Notes under the pieces: generated by a model | What the model was told of the DNA's origin: nothing | The model's input: the letters and a program-made list of their open reading frames with translations, nothing else | The model's database searches: none | Made by a program: the position numbers and the translations under genes | Assembly (NCBI RefSeq): GCF_000020585.3 | Contig: NC_011138.3 | Coordinates: 2,395,148-2,459,147, forward strand | Direction of reading: 5' to 3' | DNA from: Alteromonas mediterranea DE | GTDB taxonomy: Bacteria > Pseudomonadota > Gammaproteobacteria > Enterobacterales > Alteromonadaceae | Length of the DNA stretch: 64,000 bases | Shown: one piece after another, positions 9,511 through 19,296 of the stretch | Layout: every line of letters starts with the position of its first letter | Numbering within the stretch: the stretch's first letter is position 1

Positions 9511-11832
9511 ATGAACAACAACTTATTCGTCACCAAACGCAACGGTGAAAAAGAGTCCATCGACTTAGAAAAGATCCACAAAGTCGTTACATGGGCAGCC
9601 AAAGGACTTAACAATGTTTCTGTTTCACAAGTTGAAATAAAGGCACAAATTCAGTTCTATGACGGTATCAATACCAGCGAGATCCACGAAACACTGATTA
9701 AGTCAGCGGCTGACCTGATCTCAACCGATGCGCCAGATTATCAGTACTTGGCTGCGCGTTTAGCTATCTTCCACCTTCGCAAAAAAGCCTACGGACAGTT
9801 TGAGCCGCCAGCGCTGTTTGAACACGTTGGAAAGATGGTTGATATGGGTAAGTACGACAAGCACTTGCTTGAAGACTACACCCCAGAAGAATTTGCTGAA
9901 ATGGACACTTACATCGACCATTGGCGCGATATGAACTTCAGCTATGCGGCAGTGAAGCAGCTAGAAGGTAAGTATCTGGTCCAAAACCGTGTTACAGGTG
10001 AAATATACGAAAGTGCGCAGTTCTTATATATTTTAGTGGCAGCGTGTCTTTTTGCGAATTATGACAAAGCAACACGAATGGACTATATCCGTCGCTTTTA
10101 CGATGCTGCTTCAACATTCAAGCTATCGCTACCTACGCCAATCATGGCAGGTGTGCGCACGCCAACCCGTCAGTTCAGTTCATGCGTACTGATTGAAACC
10201 GGTGATAGCCTAGACTCTATCAATGCAACAGCAAGTGCTATCGTAAAATACGTAAGTCAACGTGCCGGTATTGGTGTAAATGCGGGCCGCATTCGCGCGC
10301 TGGGCAGCCCAATTCGCGGTGGTGAAGCGTTCCACACCGGTTGTATCCCATTTTACAAGTACTTCCAAACTGCCGTAAAAAGCTGTTCACAAGGTGGTGT
10401 GCGCGGTGGCGCGGCTACATTGTTCTACCCTATCTGGCATATGGAAGTTGAATCGCTGTTGGTTCTTAAGAACAATCGTGGTGTTGAAGAAAACCGTGTA
10501 CGTCACCTAGATTACGGTGTTCAGTTCAATAAGCTAATGTACCAGCGCATGATGAAAGATGGCTACATTTCATTATTTAGCCCGTCTGATGTACCTGGTC
10601 TTTACGATGCGTTCTTCGCTGATCAAGAGAAATTCGAAGAACTGTACGTAAAATATGAAAACGACGACAGCATTCGCAAAAAGCAAATTAAAGCCATGGA
10701 ATTGTTTAGCTTGTTCATGCAAGAGCGTGCGAGCACCGGTCGTATCTATCTTCAAAACGTAGACCATTGTAATACACACAGCCCGTTTAACCCTGAAGTT
10801 GCACCAGTTCGTCAAAGCAACCTGTGTCTTGAAATTGCACTACCGACTAAGCCACTTCAGCACGTTAATGATGAAAACGGCGAAATTGCCCTTTGTACGC
10901 TATCTGCGTTTAACTTAGGTGCCATTAAATCTGTTGATGAGTTTGAAGAACTTGCTGACCTTGCGGTACGCGCGCTAGATAACCTACTTGATTACCAAGA
11001 CTACCCTGTTCCGGCTGCTTACAATGCAACTATGGGCCGCCGTACACTGGGTGTGGGCGTTATCAACTTTGCATACTACCTAGCTAAAAATGGCGTTAAG
11101 TATTCAGATCACAGTGCGAACGGTCTAGTTCATCGTACGTTTGAAGCAATGCAGTACTATCTACTGAAAGCGTCGAACAACCTAGCGAAAGAAAAAGGTG
11201 CGTGTCCTAAGTTTAACGAAACCACGTACTCGCAAGGTATCATGCCAATAGACAGCTACAAGAAAGATCTTGATAGCGTGTGTAATGAACCGCTTCATTA
11301 CGATTGGGATGCGCTACGTGAAGAGATTAAGGCGCATGGCCTGCGTAACTCCACCTTATCTGCACTAATGCCGTCAGAGACATCGTCCCAGATTTCAAAT
11401 GCGACTAACGGTATCGAGCCACCACGTGGGTTTATCAGTATCAAGTCGAGTAAAGACGGGGTACTTAAACAAGTAGTACCTGAGTACGAAACATTAAGAG
11501 ACCAATACGAGCTACTTTGGGATATCCCTTCAAACGATGGTTACCTGCAACTTGTGGGTATCATGCAGAAGTTTATCGACCAAACTATCTCAGCGAATAC
11601 GAACTACGACCCAAGTCGTTACGAAGGTAACAAGGTACCGATGAAATTACTTCTGAAAGACCTTCTTACTACGTACAAGCTTGGTGTTAAAACACTTTAT
11701 TATCATAACACTCGTGACGGTGCATCAGACACCTCGGCGCTAGACGCTAAAGCCAACGAGCCTATGCCACGTCAAGAAGAAGTGGTTGTAGAGGAAGATG
11801 ATGATTGTGCAGGCGGCGCGTGTAAGATATAA
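9511..11832 (+). CDS. nrdA: Class Ia ribonucleotide reductase, alpha subunit
   Basis: NrdA holds the catalytic and allosteric sites that reduce ribonucleoside diphosphates. The 773 residues begin with an ATP-cone (VTKRNGEKESIDLEKIHK). They include the cysteine regions FSSCVLIETGDSL and NLCLEIALPT and end in GGACKI, the redox-active C-terminal cysteine pair. The length matches E. coli NrdA (761). nrdB follows after 122 bp and yfaE after that. Upstream NrdR-like boxes suggest dNTP-responsive repression. Confidence 0.97.
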   Translation: MNNNLFVTKRNGEKESIDLEKIHKVVTWAAKGLNNVSVSQVEIKAQIQFYDGINTSEIHETLIKSAADLISTDAPDYQYLAARLAIFHLRKKAYGQFEPPALFEHVGKMVDMGKYDKHLLEDYTPEEFAEMDTYIDHWRDMNFSYAAVKQLEGKYLVQNRVTGEIYESAQFLYILVAACLFANYDKATRMDYIRRFYDAASTFKLSLPTPIMAGVRTPTRQFSSCVLIETGDSLDSINATASAIVKYVSQRAGIGVNAGRIRALGSPIRGGEAFHTGCIPFYKYFQTAVKSCSQGGVRGGAATLFYPIWHMEVESLLVLKNNRGVEENRVRHLDYGVQFNKLMYQRMMKDGYISLFSPSDVPGLYDAFFADQEKFEELYVKYENDDSIRKKQIKAMELFSLFMQERASTGRIYLQNVDHCNTHSPFNPEVAPVRQSNLCLEIALPTKPLQHVNDENGEIALCTLSAFNLGAIKSVDEFEELADLAVRALDNLLDYQDYPVPAAYNATMGRRTLGVGVINFAYYLAKNGVKYSDHSANGLVHRTFEAMQYYLLKASNNLAKEKGACPKFNETTYSQGIMPIDSYKKDLDSVCNEPLHYDWDALREEIKAHGLRNSTLSALMPSETSSQISNATNGIEPPRGFISIKSSKDGVLKQVVPEYETLRDQYELLWDIPSNDGYLQLVGIMQKFIDQTISANTNYDPSRYEGNKVPMKLLLKDLLTTYKLGVKTLYYHNTRDGASDTSALDAKANEPMPRQEEVVVEEDDDCAGGACKI

Positions 11833-11852
11833 ACCGCGCGCTCCTGTTTAAG

Positions 11853-11887
11853 TGGCAAGTGCATACAAGGTATTGCTGCACTTGCCA
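11853..11887 (+). other. Stem-loop between nrdA and nrdB
   Basis: TGGCAAGTGCA (11853-11863) pairs perfectly with TGCACTTGCCA (11877-11887), an 11-bp stem with a 13-base loop and no following T run. It could stabilise the nrdA message or tune the nrdA:nrdB ratio. Confidence 0.5.
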
Positions 11888-11954
11888 TTGACGTTTCGCA
11901 GCAAGAACACAAACAATAATACGCGTTAATCATTAAGTTTTTAGTTAGGCCATC

Positions 11955-13085
11955 ATGAAATACACTACGTTTAATCAGCAAAGTACAAATCCATTGATCG
12001 AGCCGATGTTTTTCGGTAACCCCGTAAACGTTGCACGCTACGACCAGCAAAAGCATGCCATTTTCGAAAAGCTTATTGAGAAACAAATAAGCTTTTTTTG
12101 GCGTCCTGAAGAAGTTGACGTTTCTCGTGACCGGGTTGATTTTCAGAAGTTAACCGATCCAGAAAAGCACATATTCATTTCAAACCTTAAGTACCAGACC
12201 CTTTTAGACTCGGTACAAGGTCGTAGTCCGAATATTGCGTTCTTGCCAATTATCTCACTACCCGAGTTAGAAACTTGGGTTGAGACGTGGTCGTTTTTCG
12301 AAACGATTCACTCGCGCTCGTATACCCATATTTTGCGTAACCTGTTTTCAGACCCAAGTGAGATATTTGAAGATATCGTGGTTAACGATGAAATTAAGCG
12401 CCGTGCGGCGGATATTTCTAAGTATTACGATGACCTCATTTTCGCCACTCAGCTTTGGCAGACACAAGGTGAAGGCGTTCATACCGTTAATGGTACGGCA
12501 TACACGATTAATATGTATGAGCTTAAAAAGAAGCTATACCTTTGCATGAACTCGGTAAATGCACTTGAAGCCATTCGCTTCTACGTATCTTTTGCCTGTA
12601 CCTTCGCTTTTGCCGAGCGTAAGTTAATGGAAGGCAACTCTAAAATCATTCGATTGATTGCACGCGATGAGAACCTTCATTTGTCTTCAACACAGCACAT
12701 TCTTAACCTGTGGGCGAAGGGTAAAGATGACCCTGAAATGGCGCAGATTGCACAAGAGTGCAAAGAAGAAGCGCGCGCTATTTTCATGAATGCGGTTGAG
12801 CAAGAAAAAGAGTGGGCGGATTATTTGTTTAAAACCGGTTCGATGATTGGCCTAAACAAAGAAATCCTCTGCCAATATGTTGAATATATTGCTAATCAGC
12901 GTATGTCTGCTATTGGCCTGGACACTCCGTTTGATATTAGCAGTAATCCACTTCCATGGATGAACAATTACTTAAACTCAGACAACGTTCAAGTTGCCCC
13001 TCAAGAGTCTGAAATTAGCTCTTACCTTGTTGGACAAATTGATTCTGCGGTAAGCGAAGACGACTTTGCTGATTTTGAGCTGTAA
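11955..13085 (+). CDS. nrdB: Class Ia ribonucleotide reductase, beta subunit
   Basis: NrdB carries the diferric-tyrosyl radical used by NrdA. The 376-residue protein shows [13 protein letters not shown], with iron ligands Glu and His and the radical Tyr, and a second ligand set in [13 protein letters not shown]. It ends in EDDFADFEL, the tail that docks on NrdA. The start MKYTTFNQQ at 11955 fits homologs. yfaE begins 12 bp after the stop. Confidence 0.97.
   Translation: MKYTTFNQQSTNPLIEPMFFGNPVNVARYDQQKHAIFEKLIEKQISFFWRPEEVDVSRDRVDFQKLTDPEKHIFISNLKYQTLLDSVQGRSPNIAFLPIISLPELETWVETWSFFETIHSRSYTHILRNLFSDPSEIFEDIVVNDEIKRRAADISKYYDDLIFATQLWQTQGEGVHTVNGTAYTINMYELKKKLYLCMNSVNALEAIRFYVSFACTFAFAERKLMEGNSKIIRLIARDENLHLSSTQHILNLWAKGKDDPEMAQIAQECKEEARAIFMNAVEQEKEWADYLFKTGSMIGLNKEILCQYVEYIANQRMSAIGLDTPFDISSNPLPWMNNYLNSDNVQVAPQESEISSYLVGQIDSAVSEDDFADFEL
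12067..12099 (+). other. Terminator-like hairpin inside nrdB
   Basis: AAAAGCTTATT (12067-12077) pairs with AATAAGCTTTT (12086-12096) around an 8-base loop and runs into a total of seven T (12093-12099). The form is that of an intrinsic terminator, but the stem is AT-rich with only two G-C pairs, and it lies in codons 38-49 of nrdB. Confidence 0.4.
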
Positions 13086-13097
13086 AACCACAGCTTA

Positions 13098-13370
13098 ATG
13101 AGCAGTGACGAAAAATCCGTCCGCATCGATGTTGTCGATGTGGGCGCGATTCATACCCCCTCTGATAAAACCATTTTAAGCGCTCTTGAAGCAGCAGGCG
13201 TCAATATTCACTACCACTGCCGTGAAGGCTTTTGTGGTGCGTGCCGAACAAAGCTGATTGAAGGCGAAGTGGAGTACACCACTGATCCCCTCGCCTTTAT
13301 TGACGACGATGAAATTCTTCCCTGCTGTTGTGTAGCTAAATGCCCGTTAAAAATCAAAGTACCGCTGTAA
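13098..13370 (+). CDS. yfaE: 2Fe-2S ferredoxin for NrdB radical maintenance
   Basis: YfaE delivers electrons to NrdB to assemble or repair its diferric-tyrosyl cofactor. The 90-residue protein has the plant-type ferredoxin cluster CREGFCGAC (Cys41, 46 and 49), with the fourth ligand in LPCCCVAKCP (Cys76-78 or Cys82). It starts 12 bp after nrdB on the same strand, as in E. coli, so it is probably co-transcribed. Confidence 0.93.
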   Translation: MSSDEKSVRIDVVDVGAIHTPSDKTILSALEAAGVNIHYHCREGFCGACRTKLIEGEVEYTTDPLAFIDDDEILPCCCVAKCPLKIKVPL

Positions 13371-13400
13371 CCTTTTTATTCATCACGCTTATTATCACTC

Positions 13401-13643
13401 TCACAGCACTTTTTCGATGGCATATAACTCTTCATCAATAACCTGTAAGCGCGATGCAACGACTGCTCTAGCGTCGTTTACCCCTTTGTTGTAAAACGAT
13501 GCGCCCATTTCCTTACTAATGAAATCCAGAAGAAACTCGCCGTCGAACTGACCAAGCTCAACACTTAATTCATCATCAAAATATCGTTGCAATTTAGCGA
13601 CTAATACGCCTTTTTCCTCACGCGAAAATACAATATCACTCAT
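13401..13643 (-). CDS. DUF2164-type small protein
   Basis: This 80-residue acidic protein (MSDIVFSREEKGVLVAKLQRYF..., with DFISKEMGASFYNKGVNDA) matches my memory of the DUF2164 family: small, cytosolic, no known function. It has no signal peptide or membrane segment. It converges on yfaE, leaving only 30 bp between the stops. The family call is from pattern recognition alone. Confidence 0.75.
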   Translation of the reverse strand: MSDIVFSREEKGVLVAKLQRYFDDELSVELGQFDGEFLLDFISKEMGASFYNKGVNDARAVVASRLQVIDEELYAIEKVL

Positions 13644-13918
13644 TGCGCTGCCCCAATTCTTGTTTATTAACTATCTGATTAGCAGTAAGTTTAAAACGTA
13701 ACATAACCGAACGCACGCTTATTAAGCATTTGATAACTTATCTTGTTCACCCTGGTACAGTTTTCGCTGTATCACTATCATGCTGCTATTTTACGTTCGC
13801 CAATTTTCAATTTTGAAAAAGGCTTGTAGCGTATAAGATTCAAGGCTCTTGGTCTTAGTACACCTTTGCTGCACGATAAAATTAGTGTAACGCTTTCATG
13901 TATTATGTGAGGATGACA

Positions 13919-14233
13919 ATGAAAATTTTACCATTGCTAAGTATTTCCGCAGTATTAGCATTAATTAGCTTGCCCGCGAATTCCACTACGAACAATGGGC
14001 ACAAGGATAAATCTCTGCCTCCAGGTATAGCGAAAAAATATGATCGAACAGGTGAGTTACCGCCGGGTTGGGAAAAAAAGTTAGCCGTCGGAAAGCGTCT
14101 AGACAGAGATATTTATAAACATGCGCGAGTTGTTGTGCCATTAGGTAAAGAAGGTACAGTTACGGTACGTATTGAAAATAAAGTGGTGAGACTCATCCAA
14201 GCCACAAGAGAAATTGTTGAAATTTTGGATTAG
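13919..14233 (+). CDS. Small exported protein, CigR/RcnB-like
   Basis: The 104-residue product has an N-terminal signal peptide (MKILPLLSISAVLALISLPANS) and two PPG motifs, SLPPGIAKKYDRTG and LPPGWEKKL. The PPG-repeat pattern resembles CigR/RcnB-family periplasmic proteins, but I cannot assign a function. The ATG at 13919 is preferred because a GAGG ribosome site lies six bases upstream; an ATG at 13913 is too close to it. A gene-free stretch of about 250 bp precedes it. Confidence 0.7.
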   Translation: MKILPLLSISAVLALISLPANSTTNNGHKDKSLPPGIAKKYDRTGELPPGWEKKLAVGKRLDRDIYKHARVVVPLGKEGTVTVRIENKVVRLIQATREIVEILD

Positions 14234-14510
14234 AGAACGCAATTTCTCAATATGAGGCTTTATTGTTTAATTTTACTTATGGCTTACTATCAACATTAGA
14301 AAATTGACTTACCCCCCCGCCTCAGTAGTATCAGGCATACAACGTGAACCTTTTAATTTGCCAATGTTATTAATGGTGTGTAAGGCACTAAGCCATTGAA
14401 ACATCAGGCTACTTGTCAATTTGGCGCTTCTTAAGCCAAAGCGGCATGTTTTATTTCTATGGGCAAAACGCAGAAGGTCATACAAGCACAACAAAACTCA
14501 GGAATAGAAA

Positions 14511-15608
14511 ATGCCAGCAAACGCACTGTTTAAGCCTTATTCACAAGGCAACCTTTCGTTGACCAACCGTATTGTTATGGCCCCGATGACCCGTCAGTTT
14601 TCACCTAACGGCGTACCTACCAGCGACGTGGCAGGGTACTACAAACGTCGTGCGCAAGGTGGCACAGGACTAATTATTACCGAGGGCACCACAGTTAACG
14701 ATAAAGTCGCAACAATGGATGCCAATATTCCCCAATTCCATGGCGAAGAGGCGTTAACGGGTTGGAAAAATGTGGTAGACGAGGTTCACAGTGTAGGTGG
14801 GAAAATTATGCCGCAACTGTGGCACGTGGGTATGGCACGGGTTGCAGAAAAAGCGCCCTACCCTGAACTTTCAAGTGCGGGGCCTTCAGGGCTGTTTAAA
14901 CCCGGTAAACAAGGCGCCGAGCCTATGACTGAAGAACACATTGAATCAGTGATAGCCGCCTTCGCGCAAGCTGCTGCTGATGCCAAGTCTATAGGTATGG
15001 ATGGTGTCGAGATTCACGGTGCGCATGGTTACCTTATCGACCAGTTCTTCTGGGAAGGCACGAACCAACGCACTGATAGCTGGGGCGGTAGTATGGATAA
15101 CCGTGGTCGATTTGCTGTAGAGATCATAAAAGCGATACGCGCCGCCACCGGCCCTGACTTTCCTATTGTGCTTCGTTACTCTCAGTGGAAGCAGCAAGAT
15201 TACACGGCACGACTTGCTACTACCCCTCAAGAGTTAGAGCAATTCCTTATGCCACTCAGTAGCGCTGGTGTAGACATATTTCACTGTTCACAACGCCGTT
15301 ATTGGGAAAGCGAATTCGATGGAAGCGACCTTAACCTTGCTGGATGGACGAAAAAAATCACAGGGAAACCAACCATCACCGTTGGCTCTGTTGGCCTTAA
15401 CGACGACTTCTTCGGCGCGTTTAAAGGTCAGGACTCTAGTACTCGAGCTGTAGATGATTTACTCGAGCGTTTAGAGGAGGGTGAGTTTGATTTGGTTGCC
15501 GTAGGCAGAGCGCTGCTGCAAGACCCGAACTGGGCAAACAAAATTAAAGAGAACCGAACAGACGAGTTAGAGCAATATTCAGGTAAGGCGCTAGCTAGTT
15601 TGTCGTAG
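14511..15608 (+). CDS. NADH:flavin oxidoreductase, old yellow enzyme family
   Basis: Old yellow enzymes are FMN-dependent NAD(P)H ene-reductases acting on activated alkenes; the natural substrate here is unknown. The 365-residue protein begins LFKPYSQGNLSLTNRIVMAPMTR and has QLWHVGMAR in the FMN-binding region. GVEIHGAHGYLIDQFFWEG and TDSWGGS form the conserved active-site and substrate loops, and VAVGRALLQDPNW sits near the C-terminus. It converges with the GGDEF-EAL gene, the two sharing a hairpin. Confidence 0.9.
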   Translation: MPANALFKPYSQGNLSLTNRIVMAPMTRQFSPNGVPTSDVAGYYKRRAQGGTGLIITEGTTVNDKVATMDANIPQFHGEEALTGWKNVVDEVHSVGGKIMPQLWHVGMARVAEKAPYPELSSAGPSGLFKPGKQGAEPMTEEHIESVIAAFAQAAADAKSIGMDGVEIHGAHGYLIDQFFWEGTNQRTDSWGGSMDNRGRFAVEIIKAIRAATGPDFPIVLRYSQWKQQDYTARLATTPQELEQFLMPLSSAGVDIFHCSQRRYWESEFDGSDLNLAGWTKKITGKPTITVGSVGLNDDFFGAFKGQDSSTRAVDDLLERLEEGEFDLVAVGRALLQDPNWANKIKENRTDELEQYSGKALASLS

Positions 15609-15632
15609 TAGCCTAGGCATATCGTGATCAAT

Positions 15633-15660
15633 TCACTAGCGCGTTAGGTCGCGCTAGTGA
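15633..15660. terminator. Shared hairpin between convergent genes
   Basis: TCACTAGCGCG (15633-15643) pairs with CGCGCTAGTGA-type sequence ending at 15660, a GC-rich stem overlapping the stop of the GGDEF-EAL gene. It lies between the convergent stops and may end both transcripts. Confidence 0.5.
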
Positions 15661-18038
15661 GCTTTCAGAAAAGCTTCAAAATTTGTTTTACTCATCGGCC
15701 TAGCAATAAAGTAACCTTGACCAAAGTCACAGCCCATATTATTGAGTATGTCATATTGCTCTTGGGTTTCGACACCTTCAGCAACCACTTTGATACCGAG
15801 CTTTTTCGCCATAACGATAATGGCTTCACACAGCACTTTATCGTTACTAACGTCGGTCATCGTTTTCACAAAGCTTTTATCAATTTTTAAGTAGTCGGTA
15901 GGCAACTTTTTCAAATACGATATCGACGAGTAGCCCGTACCAAAGTCATCAAGTGCTATATCTACACCCGCTTGTCTAAATTGAAATAACTTTTTAGAAA
16001 CATTTGTATCTGCTTCCATCAGAAGGTTTTCTGTCACTTCGAGCAAAATTGACCGTGCCGCAATGTTTTCATCCAATAAGCGAGTGAGCCAATCAGTGAT
16101 ACTCGTTTCTTGCTGAAAATATTGACTGGGCGAAGTATTAATACATATCTGTAATTCACGACAATAGTGAGTTTGCCAGCGCTTCACATTTTTACATACT
16201 TCTTCGAACACCCAATTGCTGATTTCGATGATTAAGCCCGACTCTTCCGCTAAGGGAATAAATTCATCTGGCGCAATACGCCCCTTCTCTGGATGCTGCC
16301 ACCTAAGTAACGCTTCTGCTTTGATTGCCTTACCGTCTTTAAAAGACGTGATAGGCTGATACTCAATGAATAACTCATCGTTTTGAATTGCATAACGAAG
16401 GTCGTTCAGCAAGGTTATGCGCTTGACGGCAACCGCTTGCATGTCTTGAGTATAGTATTTATAACTATTCTTACCGAGATCTTTAGCCCCGTACATTGCT
16501 TGATCCGCGTTTTTTAACAGCCCTTTTATGTCACGAGCGTCGTCGGGGTATAGCGTAACGCCTAAACTTGCGCTGGTATGTACTCGCTCAACATTTATTA
16601 GGTATGGCTTTAAAATAACGTCTAGAATTTTCTGTACAACAATGTCGATAGAACTCAGGGTTTCTATACTGTTTAGAATAACCACAAACTCATCTCCACC
16701 TAGCCGGGAAACGGTATCATTGGCTCTTAAACATTGCTTTATTCGCTCAGCGCATTCAATAAGAAGCTGATCTCCTACATCATGACCGAGCGTGTCATTA
16801 ATATCCTTAAAATTATCTAAATCGAGAAAAGCGACTGCCACTCTGTCACCTTCCCTATCCGCTGTTTTTAAAGCTAACTGGAGGTGGTCGAGCATCAGGT
16901 TTCGGTTAGGTAAGCCCGTAAGCGTGTCGAAGTTTGCTTGCTTCCAGATAAGCTCGCTAGCACGCTCCCGTTCAATAGCAATACTGGCTATATGTGCAAA
17001 TTGTTCAATCAGCACGACTTCTTCAGGGGTGGGTACAGCTTTATAGCGATGATAAATAGCGAATGTACCTATTACCTCTGTGCTGGCACCTCTAATGGGC
17101 TGAGACCAACAGGCGGCTACACCAGCCCGAGCCGCTATCTCTTTATAGTCATGCCAAAAGGTATGGGTGCTAATGTCTTCTACGATGGTTGGCGCGTTAG
17201 TGGCCGCCGTGTTACCACATGCTCCAACGCCCTCACCAATTTCTACACCATCTATGGCATCGTTATAAAAATCAGGCAATGAAGGTGCCGCGCCTTTCGT
17301 GAGCTTCCCATCTTCAAGAAGCAAAATGCTGCAAATTTTTTCTGGATACTCAGATTCAATAGCATTTACGATGTCAAACAGTACGCTGTGTAACGATTCA
17401 GCATTAACGACCTTTTCTAATATAGCGCTTCTTACATTCGTAATTTTCTGCGTTTGTGCCAACCGAGTTTGATACTCTTCAAGTTGCTCCGACAGCGCTG
17501 AGTATTCTTTTTTACATAGTTCGGATTGCGCCATCTCCGCTAAACTTTTTAATTGGAATATTTCGTCTGCGGAAAAAATACGTGGCTCTGAATCAAATAC
17601 ACACAAAGCCCCTACTGCCTGACCGTCCACAACAAGGCTTACACCTGCGTAAAAGCGAACATAAGGTTCACCAATAACAAACGGGTTTTGTTCAAAGCGC
17701 GGATCTTTTTTCGTATCTGGGATAATTAATGCGTCGTCTTGCGAGATAGTATGGTTGCAAAACGCGACTTCTCTACCCGATTCACTCAACTCAAGATTTA
17801 CAGCAGACTTAAACCACTGTCTGTCCGCGTCAATTAGCGTAATTGAAGAATAACGACAGTTAAATACACTGCTAGCTAAGCGTGTAATTCTATCGAAGCG
17901 CTCATCCTTCGGCGTATCCAGCAGACCCAATCGCTTGAGCGTCGCTATCCTCTCAGGCTCATTAGATATGACATTAGATAGACCCAAAGTTTGCTTTCCT
18001 TTTAACACTAATACGTTTTCTTTACTCGACACTGCCAT
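15654..18038 (-). CDS. GAF-GAF-GGDEF-EAL cyclic-di-GMP protein
   Basis: The 794-residue protein carries two GAF sensor domains (about 45-190 and 205-355), then a diguanylate cyclase domain with intact GGDEF at 447-451, then a phosphodiesterase domain with EAL at 575-577 and DDFGTGYSS further on. Both catalytic signatures are intact, so it could make or degrade c-di-GMP; the net activity cannot be told from sequence. It has no membrane segment, so the GAF domains probably sense a cytosolic ligand or a partner. It stands alone between convergent and spaced neighbours. Confidence 0.93.
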   Translation of the reverse strand: MAVSSKENVLVLKGKQTLGLSNVISNEPERIATLKRLGLLDTPKDERFDRITRLASSVFNCRYSSITLIDADRQWFKSAVNLELSESGREVAFCNHTISQDDALIIPDTKKDPRFEQNPFVIGEPYVRFYAGVSLVVDGQAVGALCVFDSEPRIFSADEIFQLKSLAEMAQSELCKKEYSALSEQLEEYQTRLAQTQKITNVRSAILEKVVNAESLHSVLFDIVNAIESEYPEKICSILLLEDGKLTKGAAPSLPDFYNDAIDGVEIGEGVGACGNTAATNAPTIVEDISTHTFWHDYKEIAARAGVAACWSQPIRGASTEVIGTFAIYHRYKAVPTPEEVVLIEQFAHIASIAIERERASELIWKQANFDTLTGLPNRNLMLDHLQLALKTADREGDRVAVAFLDLDNFKDINDTLGHDVGDQLLIECAERIKQCLRANDTVSRLGGDEFVVILNSIETLSSIDIVVQKILDVILKPYLINVERVHTSASLGVTLYPDDARDIKGLLKNADQAMYGAKDLGKNSYKYYTQDMQAVAVKRITLLNDLRYAIQNDELFIEYQPITSFKDGKAIKAEALLRWQHPEKGRIAPDEFIPLAEESGLIIEISNWVFEEVCKNVKRWQTHYCRELQICINTSPSQYFQQETSITDWLTRLLDENIAARSILLEVTENLLMEADTNVSKKLFQFRQAGVDIALDDFGTGYSSISYLKKLPTDYLKIDKSFVKTMTDVSNDKVLCEAIIVMAKKLGIKVVAEGVETQEQYDILNNMGCDFGQGYFIARPMSKTNFEAFLKAH

Positions 18039-18231
18039 CTAAAATATAGTTCGAAAGTCCGAAAACGTTAACATTACTTGTGCATAAAAAACATTTCTCT
18101 TTAGTCTACAAGTAGTGAACACATAGGACGTTGCCTACAATCTATTTGGCCCAGACAGCCGCTTTATTACGGCGTGTCGCTATCACAGCGAATTTTTTTA
18201 CACCTTTTCCACATCAAAACACAGTGCTAAA

Positions 18232-19107
18232 TCAGTTTTTTATTACCAAATAAATACCGCCTAACGTCATCACTGAGGCGATGGTAATTTGCAAGCTTAG
18301 TTGCTCTCCTAGAACGGCCCACCCCATTAGTGTGGCAAGTACTGGAACACTTAACTGAACGGTGGCTGCCGTTGTCGACTTTATAAGCGGTAATGCACTA
18401 TACCAGATAGCATAGCCACAGCCTGACGCTACTACGCCAGAGGCTATGGCGTATAACACCCCCTTGGTGTCTAAAACTAGGTTAAAGCCAATCATAAAAT
18501 GAACGACAACGCCAAGCACAAAACATAACACGGTGGCGTAAACAAAATTGCCCGACGTAGCTAAAAGCGCAGACGAACTTTTTTTGCCTAATAGAGAATA
18601 CACTCCCCAAGACATCCCAGCAGCAACCATAATCACACCTGCCAATAGCGGCGGCGCCGACGCGCTAGGTAATAGTAGGATAACCAGCCCCGCAAAAGCT
18701 AAAATAAAACCTAGCCATTGGAGGAACTTAAAACGTTCACCAGACGCTAACCCAAAAGAAATCATGGTTAATTGAACCGCGCCAAATAACAACAGCGCAC
18801 CGGTACCTGTAGACATCGACACATAAGCGTAGGAAAAGCATAAGGCATATAAGAATAATGTTAGGCCACCTAGCAAATTTGCATTATTTTTGAGCCCCTG
18901 CCATAGATTCTTATACGGCCCCGTGGTTAAAACCCGGTGCTTTAACACAAAAGATAGGAACAGCAGCGCGCATGCCCCGCTTGATAACCGCACTGCAGTA
19001 AAACTAGCTGGATCAATTGACGTATGGGCAAGGGCCATTCTACAAAGCAGTGAGTTTGCCGCAAATGCGACCATGGCAATTGCTACCAGTAAAAGTGGTT
19101 TTAACAA
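18232..19107 (-). CDS. EamA/DMT-family transporter
   Basis: This is a 291-residue very hydrophobic protein with about ten membrane helices arranged as two EamA repeats (one ending near LLFGAVQLTMISFGLASGERF, the second from PPLLAGVIMVAAGMSWGVYSLLGKKSS). DMT-superfamily members usually export metabolites or amino acids; the substrate cannot be inferred. The second repeat ends with VLATLMGWAVLGEQLSLQI, a typical EamA end. It stands alone, with a bidirectional terminator separating it from purC. Confidence 0.88.
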   Translation of the reverse strand: MLKPLLLVAIAMVAFAANSLLCRMALAHTSIDPASFTAVRLSSGACALLFLSFVLKHRVLTTGPYKNLWQGLKNNANLLGGLTLFLYALCFSYAYVSMSTGTGALLLFGAVQLTMISFGLASGERFKFLQWLGFILAFAGLVILLLPSASAPPLLAGVIMVAAGMSWGVYSLLGKKSSSALLATSGNFVYATVLCFVLGVVVHFMIGFNLVLDTKGVLYAIASGVVASGCGYAIWYSALPLIKSTTAATVQLSVPVLATLMGWAVLGEQLSLQITIASVMTLGGIYLVIKN

Positions 19108-19244
19108 TGCGCGTCTCCCTTATGCTGGGCATGAATATTAGCTTTTCGGTGGCTTCAACAGCGTCACCCGCAAGGATATAGTGGCTAAAATAAGCCTCTA
19201 TTGAAAGGGCGAGGCGTGGAAAAAGTAGTGTCGCGCTTAAACGA

Positions 19245-19273
19245 AAAAAGAGGACGTATTACGTCCTCTTTTT
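19245..19273. terminator. Terminator after purC
   Basis: GAGGACGT (19250-19257) pairs with ACGTCCTC (19261-19268), flanked by A and T runs on both sides, so it can work in both directions. It closes the dapA-bamC-purC transcript. Confidence 0.8.
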
Positions 19274-19296
19274 ATCAATAACGCTTTGTTCACCAA

